Origin: Ramazzottius varieornatus | Taxonomy: Eukaryota; Tardigrada; Eutardigrada; Parachela; Ramazzottiidae | NCBI GenBank assembly: GCA_001949185.1 | Contig: BDGG01000005.1 | Coordinates: 1,477,249 to 1,541,248, forward strand | Direction of reading: 5' to 3' | DNA: 64,000 nucleotides | Shown here: piece by piece, positions 9,889-22,000 of the stretch | Position numbering within the stretch: position 1 is the first letter of the stretch | How the letters are laid out: each line of letters starts with the position of its first letter | Made by a program: the position numbers and the translations under genes | Notes under the pieces: generated by a model | What the model was told of the DNA's origin: nothing | The model's input: the letters and a program-made list of their open reading frames with translations, nothing else | Databases searched by the model: none

Positions 9889-10793
9889 CTACAACGGAGT
9901 ATCAGGGCGCGTCTCGAGGAAATCTTTGATACCATCCAGGTTGTGAACCCGTTCGCAGAGACCTTTCAGGAGCGGGTGTTGCTCCAGAAGATCCGACTTG
10001 AGCCGCAAAGTTTCGTCCATCAACTATACAGACAAAAGCAAGTAGAATAACTCGGTTTCCCATCTCACCAAAACCATTACATCGAAATATTTTCATAGTA
10101 CAGCACAAACCTGAACTACCACGAAGTCCACCCACGATGGCTTATTTCCCACCAGGAATTCTCCGCCTGACTGCAACTGGTTGTTCTGCAGCGTCTTCTC
10201 GTACTTTTCCAGGAATGGCTTGATGGTGGTTTCCGTAATCTCGTCCGCAATTTGCTGTGCTTTCTTCTCATCCTTGGCCATCATGGCACCAGCATATGGC
10301 CGAAGCACTGTGTTCGCTTCTACAGAAAGCACAAAAGCCAATCATAATCCTACCAGTTCAAAATTTCTACTGATTTCAGTACGAAGAAAACTACCGCCGA
10401 CAATCGCGACGTTAGCGATAAAACCCAGAGGTATGATACCTGCCGCATAGTCCGCAAGAGCGTCAATCTCACCTGCCTCCCATTCATCAGCCCCAGCGAG
10501 TCCGTACTGGAAAGGAACCAGACTGTCTACTTCTGGGTGAGAAGTACCGCATAACCTTAACATACCTGCGTTGCCAGATACCGCATTATGGCATATGCCT
10601 GTGCAAGCGGAGTTTGCCCCTCGATCTCTATATAGGGTAGTTGGCCGAAGGGTGGAATGGACTTAACTGCTGGCCATTCCGAGAACTCGATACGGTGGTC
10701 AGTCCAGTCCTCGCCACTGTACGCCAGAATCCACCGAATGGGTTCTGCGCGACCTCGTAGGTTGAAGTAATGAAGGGTGACTTTGGGAGCCAT
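9889..10793 (-). CDS. Sigma-class glutathione S-transferase 1
   Basis: Four exons: 10566-10793, 10440-10506, 10111-10319 and 9889-10023 (212 aa), a normal GST length. The N-terminal thioredoxin-fold domain starts MAPKVTLHYFNLRGRAEPIR; Tyr9 is the expected catalytic tyrosine, and PPFGQLPYIEIEG plus LAQAYAIMRYLA are the glutathione-binding strands and helix. The all-helical C-terminal domain contains FLVGNKPSWVDFVVVQ, the usual N-capping/hydrophobic staple region. Sigma-class enzymes conjugate glutathione to electrophiles such as lipid peroxidation products, or isomerise prostaglandin H2; which applies here cannot be told. It has the same exon phases as its neighbour GST at 11293-12414, so the two arose by tandem duplication. 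Confidence 0.92.
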
Positions 10794-11292
10794 TCCGCAC
10801 GATCCGATCGATTTCTACCTGAAAGAAAAGCTGGATCAACAACGAGGAACCGAAACGGAAATTAGTAATGCGAACATGTACTTGCCACTGAAAGGTGTTA
10901 CGCGTGAGATGCTGCCATCCGGCGCGCGCAGCAATCAATAATGTGTTTTCCAGCCGAGGCAATCAAAAATACGGATTGATAACTGTAAAAGCTTTCAGTT
11001 TCTGGAAAACCCAGGGAACGCGACACACCGATCACTCTATTTCTTTTGCATGGATTCTCTTTTTGATAGTGCATATTTTCGACGCTGGAATTAGCACTAC
11101 AGCACAGGTGGTACTAAGGTCCATAGAGGGCGCCCCTAGTGCTATCGAAACTACCAAGCTGAACTCGGCTAGGGCGGTCCCACGGACTTTCACCTCCCCA
11201 ATAATATGCATAACTTTCGGATACGCATCAGAGAATACTCTCGCAACGTAAAAGGAAAGCTGGCTTTGTATATGCCAGACTATCTCATAAGT
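10794..11292. other. Spacer between the two GST genes
   Basis: About 500 nt. A 118-codon plus-strand frame (10895-11251) has no recognisable content. Presumably it is the promoter of GST 1 and the 3' UTR of GST 2. Confidence 0.4.
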
Positions 11293-12414
11293 TTACCAAG
11301 GAGTTTCTTGACGCTGCGCGAGGTAATCCTTGACGCCCTTCAAGTTCAAAACGCGCCCGTGGAGGGCCTTCAACAATGGGTACGGTTCTAGTACATCAGA
11401 TTTCAGCCGGATAGTTTCGTCCAGTAACTAGAAGAAAGAATGGATATGTATTGATCGTTTCATGGAAGTTCCGAACGATTTCGACACCTTCTTTCGCATT
11501 TCGAGTCAAACTGCATGGACAGCCTATGCGAAAAGCTTCGCTTGATTGGTTTGTGCTTTAGTGTTTGACTGGCTTTGCTCTGACTGGAAGTCATTTCGCT
11601 GATCATGAAGCTCGGCTGCTGATGATAAGAACAATCTTTCGCTTTTGGCGGGACTGTCACTGGACAAACCTGTACAAGGACGAAATCGGCCCACGTCGGC
11701 TTCCCACCGACGAGATAATCTTGTCCGGACGTATTGTTCAGCAAGATCTTTTCCCACCGATCCATGAACGGTTTGAGCAACGTCCCCGCGAAATGGTCTC
11801 CAGCCTCCTTAGCTTTCTTTTCGTCCTTGGCCAATAGAGCTCGAACGTAAGGGCCATATCCCATCCCCGCATCTGGAAGCATAACTCGTCATTCTCAAGT
11901 TTCACTGTCGTCATGATCGAGATGGATCTTTTGCGACTGACAAACCTGCTACGTTGTCGGCCAACGCATCGATTTGTGCTTCTTCCAGTGCATTCGACCC
12001 GTGAAGTCCATGCTACAGACATAAAGACACATCATGTCAGACCGTAAGGTTCGGGAGTACCATACGTACAAGTGTCCTGGCATTCGCAGTTAAGAACGAG
12101 AATGGAGTCAAAAGCAAAATAGACCTCTGCCTTTTGCGGCCCAGTGGCGCACACATCAATTTTCTGTGACGTCATCGCCAACTTACCTGTTTCGCCAGGT
12201 ACCTGCAGATGGAGTTCGTTTGCGCTAGCTGTCCTCTGCCCTCGACATCGACGTATGGAAGTTGCCCGAAAGGAGTCGTGCTCTTGATAGCCGGCCACTC
12301 GGAAAATTCGATCCTGTGATCGTCCCATTCTTGCCCTGTGTAGCTAAGCAGCAAGCGTATGGGTTCTCCCCGACCTCGCAGGTTGAAGTAATGAAGCGTC
12401 ACTTTCGGAGCCAT
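11293..12414 (-). CDS. Sigma-class glutathione S-transferase 2
   Basis: Four exons: 12187-12414, 11946-12012, 11670-11872 and 11293-11427 (210 aa). The N-terminus MAPKVTLHYFNLRGRGEPIR is nearly identical to GST 1, with Tyr9 as catalytic residue, followed by TPFGQLPYVDVEG and the Q-T-N-S-I-C-R-Y-L-A helix. The C-terminal domain has YLVGGKPTWADFVLVQ. Exon lengths are 228, 67, 203 and 135 nt against 228, 67, 209 and 135 nt in GST 1, so the copies differ by two codons in exon 3 only. Soluble cytosolic detoxification enzyme by family. The second exon is more divergent between the two (HGLHGSNALEEAQIDALAD here), which may change the hydrophobic substrate site. Confidence 0.92.
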
Positions 12415-12925
12415 TCTAATACAGAGACACTCCGGGTCCGCGAACTCAAGTTAAGCCTTCCCGTGTAGCGACTGAGGAGTAACGAAAAATTCTTCGATAA
12501 ACAGCACAGTAGTCTGCACGTTACCGAAAGCCCGACCGGCGCATGCAGTACAAAGCTTGCCTTTTTGGCAGCTTGGGCTTAGTGAATGCCTTCCGGTGGA
12601 TTTGATCCAGCCTTCAGGCACTCTATTGAAAAAATCGTGACCCACTTTACTTGTGACAAAGTGGATTTCTGATTGAGTAACGAAGGACTAGGAGACAATT
12701 TGCAGAGTTATTATGCGACAGTAGCTCCAAGCCGACTACTGTACCGTACGCGCGCGCGGAGGAAAGTCTTGACGAACAGTGGCCTATCGGATATTCCAAG
12801 CCGTTTATCGACGGTTCTCGATGGGTTTCACACCGCCTTGTATATTTTTGAATTTACAAACAGACAGAAGGCAGCCGACGGAAAACTAATGCGCCAGAAA
12901 ATTAGTGTTATGCCGAAGAACGTCC
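12415..12925. other. Intergenic, no gene seen
   Basis: About 510 nt separating GST 2 from the 3' end of astacin 2. Short frames on both strands have no support. Confidence 0.4.
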
Positions 12926-14558
12926 TCAATTGGTTGGTTCTGGTGCGTCAGTCTGGACAGTAGGCGCAACAGTTGTGGGGTTCTTGGGAATAGGGTACAT
13001 AGCGTTCATCTTTGCTATATCGATTGGGCTGAGTCCTCGTCGTTGACCGATCGGTGTGTCCTCATAGGGTTCTTTTCCACGGATGGTCCACACGTTCCTG
13101 TCAATGGCGAAGTCGTACTTCCCGTAGTGCATCACACTGTCGTAATCGTATGGCTGTCCGAAATGCGTAATGGTCTTCTCATCGTAGTTGTTGAAATTAT
13201 GTCGTTGATCTGAAAACGTTTAAAACCCACAGTTTTCTGGATCTGCGGAGTCGACGTTGTAGCGTGCAGGTTTTTTGGGAATGTTAGAAAGACTTACTTG
13301 GGTTGATGTTATTCCAGTTGATTTCAACGTGGTTATCACGGTCCGTGCGGGACTGTTCGTGGTAGAAACCGATGGCGTGCGTAATTTCATGTACGGCAAT
13401 CCCGACCGTGATGCACGTTCCGTATCCGGGAACGGGCACCTGAAGGTTGACAATCTGACGACCTCCAACTCTTCCGACGTAGCTGTAGCATCTGCAAAAT
13501 TAATATAAATTGACTGGTCAAGCAGTTTAGCAGAACTGGATAGTTTAACTTGAAGGAAACTCTAAGCGGGGTACGATGCTGAATCCAGTCTTCTTAGGTA
13601 TTTGATGCAACTCGGGTTGTAAAATGAGATGCGACCAGAAGAAACAAAGAATCCAGTACAGGAGGAGTAAGCATGTGNNNNNNNNNNNNNNNNNNNNNNN
13701 NNNNNNNNNNNNNNNNNNNNNNNNNNNCATGGGCTTTATTTTATTACGAGTGTCTCATGCTTTTCTATGGATGCGCCGTCTGAGACTACTGGGTCACACA
13801 TTTCCTCACTGGGTCACACATGCTAACTCTTCCTGTACAGGTCGAATACGTCCTTGCGAAAAGGATCTGCAGTGACGTAGTCATGACCATTGTAATGTCC
13901 CTTACGGTATGCCAAAGACGATGTGAAGGCGTAGCGTGCTCACCGGGAAGACGGTACGAGACTAAGTTACAAGACTACGAGACACTGGTACACTGTCCAC
14001 AGTGACAGTGAACGAAGACCTGATTCCATGCAGTTTTTCCCGTTGGACTTTGTCACTTTGACACTTACCCAGTGTTTACCGCTCCAGCCTGGATAAAGAT
14101 GTAGCTTGTCTCGGTGGTTCTGAGAACGAGAAGAACGTTGGTGCTGTTGTTAATCTGCGCGATCGCAACTTCGACCACGGCGCGTTGAGAAGCGGCTGTA
14201 AAACGAGCAGGTGAGTCTCGATCCTCAATCTTTCCTTCAGTCATCCTTGCAACTACTTACTGAACTTAGGGTCGATCACGTACGGGACCTTCTGGTTGGT
14301 CCATCGCTTGGTGGGACTGAGGATGCCGTTTCGGTTGTCCTGCAATTCGACTTTACTGTGAGTGACTTATTCCACAAGCATAGTAGCCATACTAACCATA
14401 TCGATGCCAGCGATATCTCCCTGAAACAGGTCCTCCCGCTGCATGAGCAAGGCATTCTTTGCGTCTTCAACCTCGTCCGCCCTCGGGATGACGGGGAGAC
14501 TGGATACTAGCTGGACGGCGAGGACGACTGCACAGCACAGGACACCGAAGCGAGCCAT
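12926..14558 (-). CDS. Astacin-family zinc metalloprotease 2
   Basis: Five exons: 14397-14558, 14261-14339, 14069-14195, 13298-13491 and 12926-13209 (281 aa). Signal peptide MARFGVLCCAVVLAVQLVSS, propeptide with LFQGDIAG, catalytic start KRWTNQKVPYVIDPKF. Zinc motif HEITHAIGFYHEQSRTD, Met-turn SVMHYGKYDF, and GCYSYVGRVGGRQ with TCITVGIAVHE for the Cys64-Cys84 bridge. As in astacin 1, the Cys42 position is lost (NSTNVLLVL) and there is no Cys near the end; instead a Thr/Pro-rich tail follows (NPTTVAPTVQTDAPEPTN), possibly O-glycosylated. It has fewer introns than astacin 1: the zinc-site region is one exon here and three there. The 577-nt intron 13492-14068 contains a 50-N assembly gap; the joined phases do not need sequence from the gap. 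Confidence 0.9.
13678..13727. other. Assembly gap (50 N)
   Basis: Fifty N in an intron of astacin 2; the fixed length suggests an arbitr-ary gap size. Just beyond it, a 14-nt direct repeat (CTGGGTCACACATT-like) occurs twice at about 13789-13820, so a repeat may have broken the assembly. Confidence 0.95.
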
Positions 14559-17500
14559 ATTCGCGACTTCCGGTTCGTAGTACACGATCAAGGTAAAACA
14601 CCGAGATGGCAACTATAACCCGTTCTACGAAGGTACGCTACGGGTTTGCCCCTTTTTAATATAGGTAAAGATGGTTCCTGGAATGCTGCTGACACGTTAT
14701 CTGGACGTCTTGGCCGTGACATCGGCGGATATCTGCAACAGTCACCTGACAGGACACCGCAGTCTCCGCTGCGATAAGTACATGAATGGGGTTATCTGAA
14801 GGACAGCCATCTTGGCAGGTATTGTGCACGATAGTGTACTTGACAACATGCCCAGATTTTCGGATGTTACGTACCACGGACGCCAGCTGATACGGCAAGT
14901 ACTCAGGTAGACGAATGGACTTCATGACTGGCAAAATATGCGGCCCAGAACGATCGAGGCACAAGGTAAGTTCGGTCCTTAGAGTCACCAGGCGCTTGAC
15001 ACACAATGTCATCGCAGCCTGGTGGAGAGCGTAATCCTGTGGATCCAAAAATCCCCGGGTGTATCTCGGACTTAATTCAGATACAATTAATACACGCGCA
15101 GTTTCTTCGCGGGGAAAGACATGTGGCGGCAAAACACAGTTGTATCCACTGACTCTACCCACAGAAAATCTCTATAGTTTTTATGGGAGAAACTCCATCT
15201 TTCTTGTCGGGGGAACTGTCCGAGTGTGGTCTTGATCGAGTGGCTACCAGTCTTGCTGGGTCAGCGCTCGAAAGATGTTGAGAAAAGCATAAAGAGATAA
15301 GCGGCGTTAACGATGGTGCTGCCGTCCGTGGTAACGGTAAGACGGCGAAGCTATAACGGTGGCTGTAGCCTGTCGATTACGCGGGTGCTGGCGTCGTTTT
15401 GTGATCGACCTGCTATTTATTCCCGTTGTATTGCTTTCTAAAAATAGCCCTTTTACTGGGTAGGGATCTGGCCGAGGCGGCGCTATTGCATCGATACTAT
15501 GCAGCCATGACATGCCAGTGCTGACTGGGAGGCCTCGATTTTCCTCGTTTGTACGGCTGCTTGCATGGCGCGACTATGTGTGTATTTTAGGCACATGTTG
15601 CTGCCGTGTACGATTTCATATCTGCATAGCACCAAAGGGAAGACTTGGTTGAAGGCGGTGGTAGTTGGTAGGAGAAATCAGTTGGAGTTGTGAGCTTGGA
15701 CTAAATTAGTTTTGCGTTGCTTTGCCTCATGTGTTCAGCTGTTCAAAACAAGCTAAGAATAGCCACACTGGTGCTATATGGGTGATAAGTTGCTCTTCAT
15801 CAGTTTAGTGCCGGCATTCGGAGAAGAAATTGCCACCCGCTTTTCCGAGATAACTTTCTGAAGTTAGGAAGCATTCTCGCGAGAAACCTCGTAAGACACT
15901 GGCATTCTCCCAGTTTTCTCTTTCCTTCCACCTGCATTATCGTCTTCCTCAGACTGTTATGGTTTCTATGTTTCCAGGCAGGTCGAAAGAATGCTGAAGT
16001 GATTCTGCCTGGGCTCTTTGCGTCCGCGACCACACCATGTTTGCCGAAGAACTTCGCTGTTTGACGGCTCTACACCTTTGAATCCCGTCGACGATTTTGG
16101 AATTACCCTGACAACGTGTAAGTGGGTCTTACAACACATCTCAAAGCACAGAGCACCATAAGAACTGCAGTGAATGGCGGATATTTTGGTTAGAAGTTTT
16201 GTGAGGTGCGGTACGCGTACTGTGGCTTGGCATTACTCTGAGTCACTATGTTCGCGATCGTCAGGGGCAGTTCGTGCGTGAGAATTATCCCAGTCATCAT
16301 CGAGGGAAGGGGGTGATAGATTTGGTACCAGATTGAGTAGTCAAGGTCCGCTTTCAGCTTTTTCTGGGTGATAAAGAATTGGAAATTCGAAGCGGAACGT
16401 ATTTCGATTTCGAGTTGGTGGTCTGTGCTGGCCGGAAGTGGAGAGACCGGCATCTTTCGCTGCACGTATCACGGAAACGAAGACTGATTTTGCTTGTTAG
16501 TTTGGTTCCCATGAAGCTTGAAAGGTTTCTTGGTCTGATTTGCTTCTTCCCACTCCGTCACGGAAGAGTCCGTCGATGCTGGTAATCTGCGTGCTGAGAG
16601 AAACAGTTTCCTTATTCGAATAGGGTATATCGTATCTTATACCCGTGTAAGCACTACGGGAGATAAAGGCACTAGCCAGACAGTAGGAAAAGCCCGGGAT
16701 TGAAGGTCATTTTGCAAAGATTTTATTTTGAGTCTTCTGACGCAGGTGCGCTTATCCAGGAAGCAGTTTCCCGTCAGTAAGATGCGGTGGGTGTTCTGGA
16801 GATTGAGAGCAAGGCATGAATGCTTCGTGCGCTTCGTGCGTATTTTTAGCCCGAAATCATGATTGATTGCCAGGGATTAGATGTTTGGCTGGGCCTGTGA
16901 TGGCGGCGCAGCTCTGTGCCTGAGCTTAGGCCAGGAACCTAAATAAACTAACGAGCGTTGATATCCTGCATGCAAACTATAAATAACTCCCCTTCAGTAC
17001 TCGGTTGTCGGTACTGATCGACCGGGGCGCTCTCCCTTCATCGAGCTATCCTGTCGAGCTAGCGAGGTGACATTCAGTGGAGTACAGTCAGTCGAGGAGC
17101 CCGTGTTGCAATCGGAGAATGCAATCAGGAAGGGGTAAATGCCTGTTAGCGTCTTCCTGGAGGAAACCACCGGTTTCCCTGGAAGCCTGATCCCGCTCTA
17201 GTTTTGCACTCACATTACATGGTTTCACCATGCAGTTACTGGTTGGTCAAAGTGTGGTACGAATGGCTCAAGTTATACTGAGTGCGGCATAACGAATGGG
17301 AAGTTGGGCAAATGGACTGCGCCGGATCACCGTTTCAAGTGGCACACGCTTTTGTTGGTATTAGTCAAGGGTGTCCGCCACTTGGAGGAACGATCTGCTT
17401 CATTTCGTCTGCCTACGGGACGTCCCGTAGTTTTTGGCACCACCCTGTTCGTGGGTACGGTTTAGGCTTTTAGCTTGGCGCACCCTTGTTCACGTCAGGA

Positions 17501-19007
17501 AGCCAACCTTGAGCAAGCACACTGCCTGTAATTTCCTGCCAGTCCTCCAGTCTCTGGCAGGTCGGGCGGAAAGTGACATCCGTGTATCGATCGATCGATG
17601 ATGTCTTTGAAGGATTGGCACAAGGATGTGTTCTACAGAGCAGTGTAGTACAGAGAAGGGTGAACGATGGGAAAAACGTCTGGGAAGACCTGTTGCAATG
17701 AAAGGAGGCCATGATGGCGGCATGCATATTTAGCAGCTACATTTCCGGCTAGCTACTCTTTTGCAAAGGGCGCTATTCTCCATTATGAATTTTCCCTAAT
17801 CAACACGGTTCCTCCCGGCGTATTGTATCCCGGCGTATGGGAAACTATGTAACGTAAGTCGTAAGAAATGTGATTGGTGCTTTTCTCCTTGTGGTTCTTC
17901 GCGGTACTGGTACTAATACATGCTCACCTCTTCGGGGAAACCTACAGAATGCGCCACGCAGTTAGATCAACTGTCGTGAGTTCGCGCTAACGAACCCATC
18001 AAGAGAAGTTACCTCTTGTTTTGCCTTTTTACCGACCGATCTGTCCCCTACGTTGTGGCGAACCTCTCCTTGCACTAACTGGGTGTCAGGAAGAAGCTTA
18101 ACCATACCTGTTACTGTAGATGGTTGTGTGGAAACGAGAGGCAATTTAGCCCATGTGTTTTGTTGTGGATGGATTCTAGTTGAGGGGCCCGGAAATGAAA
18201 TCAGCGGGTTGTACGACCTCGGTAAGGTTGCACGCATGCAGCAGTCTGTAATGATGGTTGATAGGTACCATGTACGAGGTTTCTTGTTCTCGGGGGAACG
18301 AAGAGGAGGAGCATTAGTGAGGAAGACAGCAGTGCAACGGAAGTAGGAAGTAGGGGAGCGGATATTAAGCCATGATTTTGGCACTTGTTAATTCTTCTCT
18401 GTGAGTATTTATAGGTCCGGCCGCAATCGGTGTTACAGATGGAGGAGGCCTGCAGATGTTGGCGATTGTTGAGTAACATTTAGCAGAAGGCGCGCGCGCT
18501 CACACTGCTGCCGCTCCCCATCGATTGGATACTGTGCGTCTCTCGGGTGATACGTGATGTAGCTAAAAAAAGACACACTACCAAATCAACGCGACTCAAA
18601 TCGCGATAATATATCTTCAAGTTCGCGCCTGAATGTCGTTCGATGATGGCAGTCACGCAGTGTTCCTTCCTTCTCCCCGCGACTCCCACAGTAGCAATAT
18701 TGCGACCTCACACTCTCCTCTTTCTCCTCGGATCGAGTGCTTTGTATGTTCGTGCTGATCACGAGCCAACACTTTGCGTCTACACTGTATGCAAAGCAGA
18801 CCCGAGAGTTACTCAATGTTTGTTTGAAATTCCACTGCACACGTTTTGTCGTATACTGCTTTGATGGTTGGTGTAAATCAATAGCGTTGACTAATCGACC
18901 TTCAGATAACGCATCGTTTCTTGCTCCCGGGATGTAATCCGTGATTCCGTTTTTCTCAGTCCTCGCTTTTGGGTCTTACAGGTTGACGAGAAGACTACGA
19001 CGGAGAA
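14559..19007. other. Gene-poor 4.4 kb region
   Basis: No convincing gene. The longest frame (14656-15162, minus, 168 codons) has no recognisable domain and a composition compatible with chance. Other frames at 17470-17727 and 17962-18384 (minus) are equally unsupported. A TATAAATA at about 16978 followed by TTCAGTACT lies 2 kb upstream of the HDAC gene and may be part of a distal promoter, but the spacing is shorter than usual. The region probably holds promoter and 5' UTR exons of the HDAC4-type gene. Confidence 0.4.
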
Positions 19008-22000
19008 ATGGATGTGAACCCGGGATATCGCCATTCACCGTCCCCAAAAGGTACGCAGCACCAAGACGGTATTCATCCACCTCGTCCAACTCGTGCACAT
19101 CCCCATTTTCCTTCCGGAACGTTTATCGAACTTGAGAGCACTGAGTTTCCACTAATCCCACCTCAAAGCGTTTGCACACTGTGGTGGAAGTATCACTGGT
19201 CTTTTGGGAAAAAAAACACATCCCTGCCTCAGAAGCAAAACAAAATCTTCGGAACCGGAAGTAGTGTTGTGGTTCCATGAAATAGCGCGCTGACTCGAAT
19301 GGGTTTTCCTGATTACAAAATAGCTTTGTTTACCTGTTTAAGGTGTTGTTTGACTGATGGTTATTTTCCCTTGCAGATCCGAAGTCATCCTCTCAGACGC
19401 TCACTGCCTCGGGTGACGACAAGGAAGCCGGCTTGAGTCCCCGTAACGAGAGTGAAGCATCTTCTGTACCAGTTCCGCAATTACAGCAGCATTTACTCTT
19501 TCTGAAACACCAGCAGCAAATGCAGCAGCAAATCCTCCTCCAGCAGTTCCACCAGCAACAACAACAGCTTATCGATCAGCATAACAAGCAGGTCCACGAG
19601 CATATGCGCCTCTACTTCGAGCACCAGAAACGCCTGGAAGAACAAGATCGTGCTGAAAGGGAGAAGAAGGAGGTCGAGCGGCTCGAAGCTTTACGCCACA
19701 AAGATAAACACGAGCAAAGTAAGCAAAGCCCATCTCATCCAACAGAAAGGTTAAGGTCTTTCAATAGGATTTTTCCTTGATAATTTCGCTTGAAATCTCG
19801 ATTTTCATTTATCGTTTTTAACTATCCAAATTCTTCTGAAATTTGTTTTATCATCTGGAACGTCCGCAAAGGTTTTGCCCAGATCGTTAACTGAAGTGGC
19901 GCACGTTCTCGTCGTTATCGGCCATAAAACGCTCTGAGTGATTTCGCTTGCCGACATCCCATTCTTGATTTTGTCTAAGTTCTCTTCAAAATTTACGAGT
20001 TTGTTTTCTCATGTGTTATAATAATTTTCACGAATGTGTATTCGCAGGCGCGGTCGCTTCGTCGGAAGTGAAGCAACGTTTGCACGAGTTTGTCCTACAA
20101 AAGAAGCAGCGTGAATCGATGAGCAACATCAACGGTTATGGCAAAGCTACTTCGCCCGTAAACAACAACCGTGACTGGTAATAAACTGTGTTGCGACATT
20201 CGACACTCTACATCCAATTGTCATAGATGATTGTTGTGAAGCTCGTAAATAATCGTAACGTTTGTTGTTGATTATCCATAGGAATGCGCACGAAGTGACA
20301 TCTGGGTCGCCACAGTCAACCACCCCGATTGCCTCCATCGTTCATCGCGTCGTCCGTGAAGACTTCCCCCTCCGAAAAACAGGTACGCACAATCCGTACG
20401 CTATTTGGTCTGACGAACTCGAGCGAAATTGCACTAGACAAAAACGACAAAAATCTGAGTAAAAAAGGGCAGCGAACCCTTGAATCCAACCCACGTCCTC
20501 TGAAACGTTTCCAGTATAACCTGACCAATGACGAATCATTTTGCCGTGTGCAACTTTTTCGGCTGTTTTCCACAATTATTCGGTACACGAATCGTGGCGA
20601 TTCGCAAGAGCATGACTTATTCCACCGTGGTTCGGTTCCGAGAATATCTGGCGGAAAATTTTTCAGGGTATCTTCTTCTGCTGCACCCTCTAATGCCTCT
20701 CGCTGTGATACCACGTCTAATTAACGAATGAATATTCCGCGTGCCTAACATTCATCCCCCACATAACGTTGCAATCATGCGTTGTCCAACATAACCTGTT
20801 AACGCCTTTGGTGCCTGACCCTGACATCAGTCTTTGTGTCTGTTTCTTCCAGCCTCCGAGCCCAATTTGAAAATCCGCTCGGCGCTGAAGCAGCGTGTGC
20901 TTGAGCGTCGTCTCAGCCCTCTAATGAAACCCATCCAGGACAAGCTCCTCACCTCCACAACCGCATCCCGTAGAAGCTCCCATAACCCAAGTAGGCATGA
21001 TCAAGCTCTCTTTCGCTCTCTCTAACTGCTTCCTGTCATGCATGCATGGACGAAGGCGCCTCCCAATACAACGAAGGACTCGTCAAGCTTGCATGACGAT
21101 ATTTACCGCTGACGTGTCCTCTGTAACGATAATGGCCTGTTCTTTGAATTGTGATGGGCTTCTTTCTTTTTTTAGCTGCGGTCGTTTATCGAATGAGTGT
21201 ATTTTTATTTACAGATGGCTCTTCGAGCAATTCCGACTCTGGACCGGAGTCACCTGGGGCTCCTGCCAGTTCGGTCGGTGGAGCCTCCCATCACGGAAGT
21301 CTGTCATCGCTCACTGGCAGCGAGGTGAGAGTAACAACCAGTATTTGTTTCGGAATAGACTCACACAGCTGAGGCGAACGATGCAGTACATCGATCGAAA
21401 TCGGGACTTCCTGTCAGCCATTCGAATGCCCCAGAACCAATGTATGAACATGGGCAAATGATTTAAACTAAAGCGTTTTCCTGCGCACACTTCCAGCCGA
21501 TAACAATGGCGACACGCGCCATCTGAGATGACGATCTGGTTCAAGGCCTATCCCGATGACGCCGACGTCCCCTCTAGTCATGTTTGATAACAGTACTGAG
21601 ACAACGGCATTTTGAAAAAGAATATTTTTGGAAAATTTTTAGGGGCATTAGATTAACAGAAGTAGTACGAGGAGAAAATAGCGGACTCGTCAATGCAAAA
21701 TCGCATGGCCAAGTTGTCATCGTCGGATCTGACGAAGTACTGGGTCGTTTTGGTTGCTTCTCGGTTCTTTAGCTATAAGAAACCTGGTGGAGTCTGACTG
21801 TACTCGTCCAGAAGATAAGGAGAACACAGAGAGTCTATTGCCGGGTTTAACAGGAAGAGAGGTTTCCCTAATGTTAAAATGCCTGTGGGAAAATTTTTCA
21901 GCGAGCCGTTAGGGGCGTGAGTGTCGCGTTCCGTTAGGCTATGGTAGGTAAAGCAAATAGAACGTATCGCCACCGCGCGGCCTAAAAGTTTTTTATGATG

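Noticed and set aside
13545-13677. Sequence reading NPSCIKYLRRLDSASYP that resembles the TCI region of astacins
   Set aside because: It lies inside the intron next to the assembly gap. The exons at 14069-14195 and 13298-13491 join directly in phase and already cover this part of the protein, so it is not needed; it could be a relic but I cannot support it.
14656-15162. 168-codon minus-strand frame
   Set aside because: No domain, signal peptide, repeat or splice context. A frame of this length is expected about once or twice by chance in a window this size.
16978-17000. TATAAATA followed by TTCAGTACT as an HDAC4 core promoter
   Set aside because: Spacing of about 17 nt is too short for TATA-to-initiator, and it is 2 kb from the first coding exon; mentioned only as possible.
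20316-20724. Long frames on both strands (about 130 codons each)
   Set aside because: They overlap HDAC4 exon 4 and its intron in other frames; composition and lack of domains indicate shadows.
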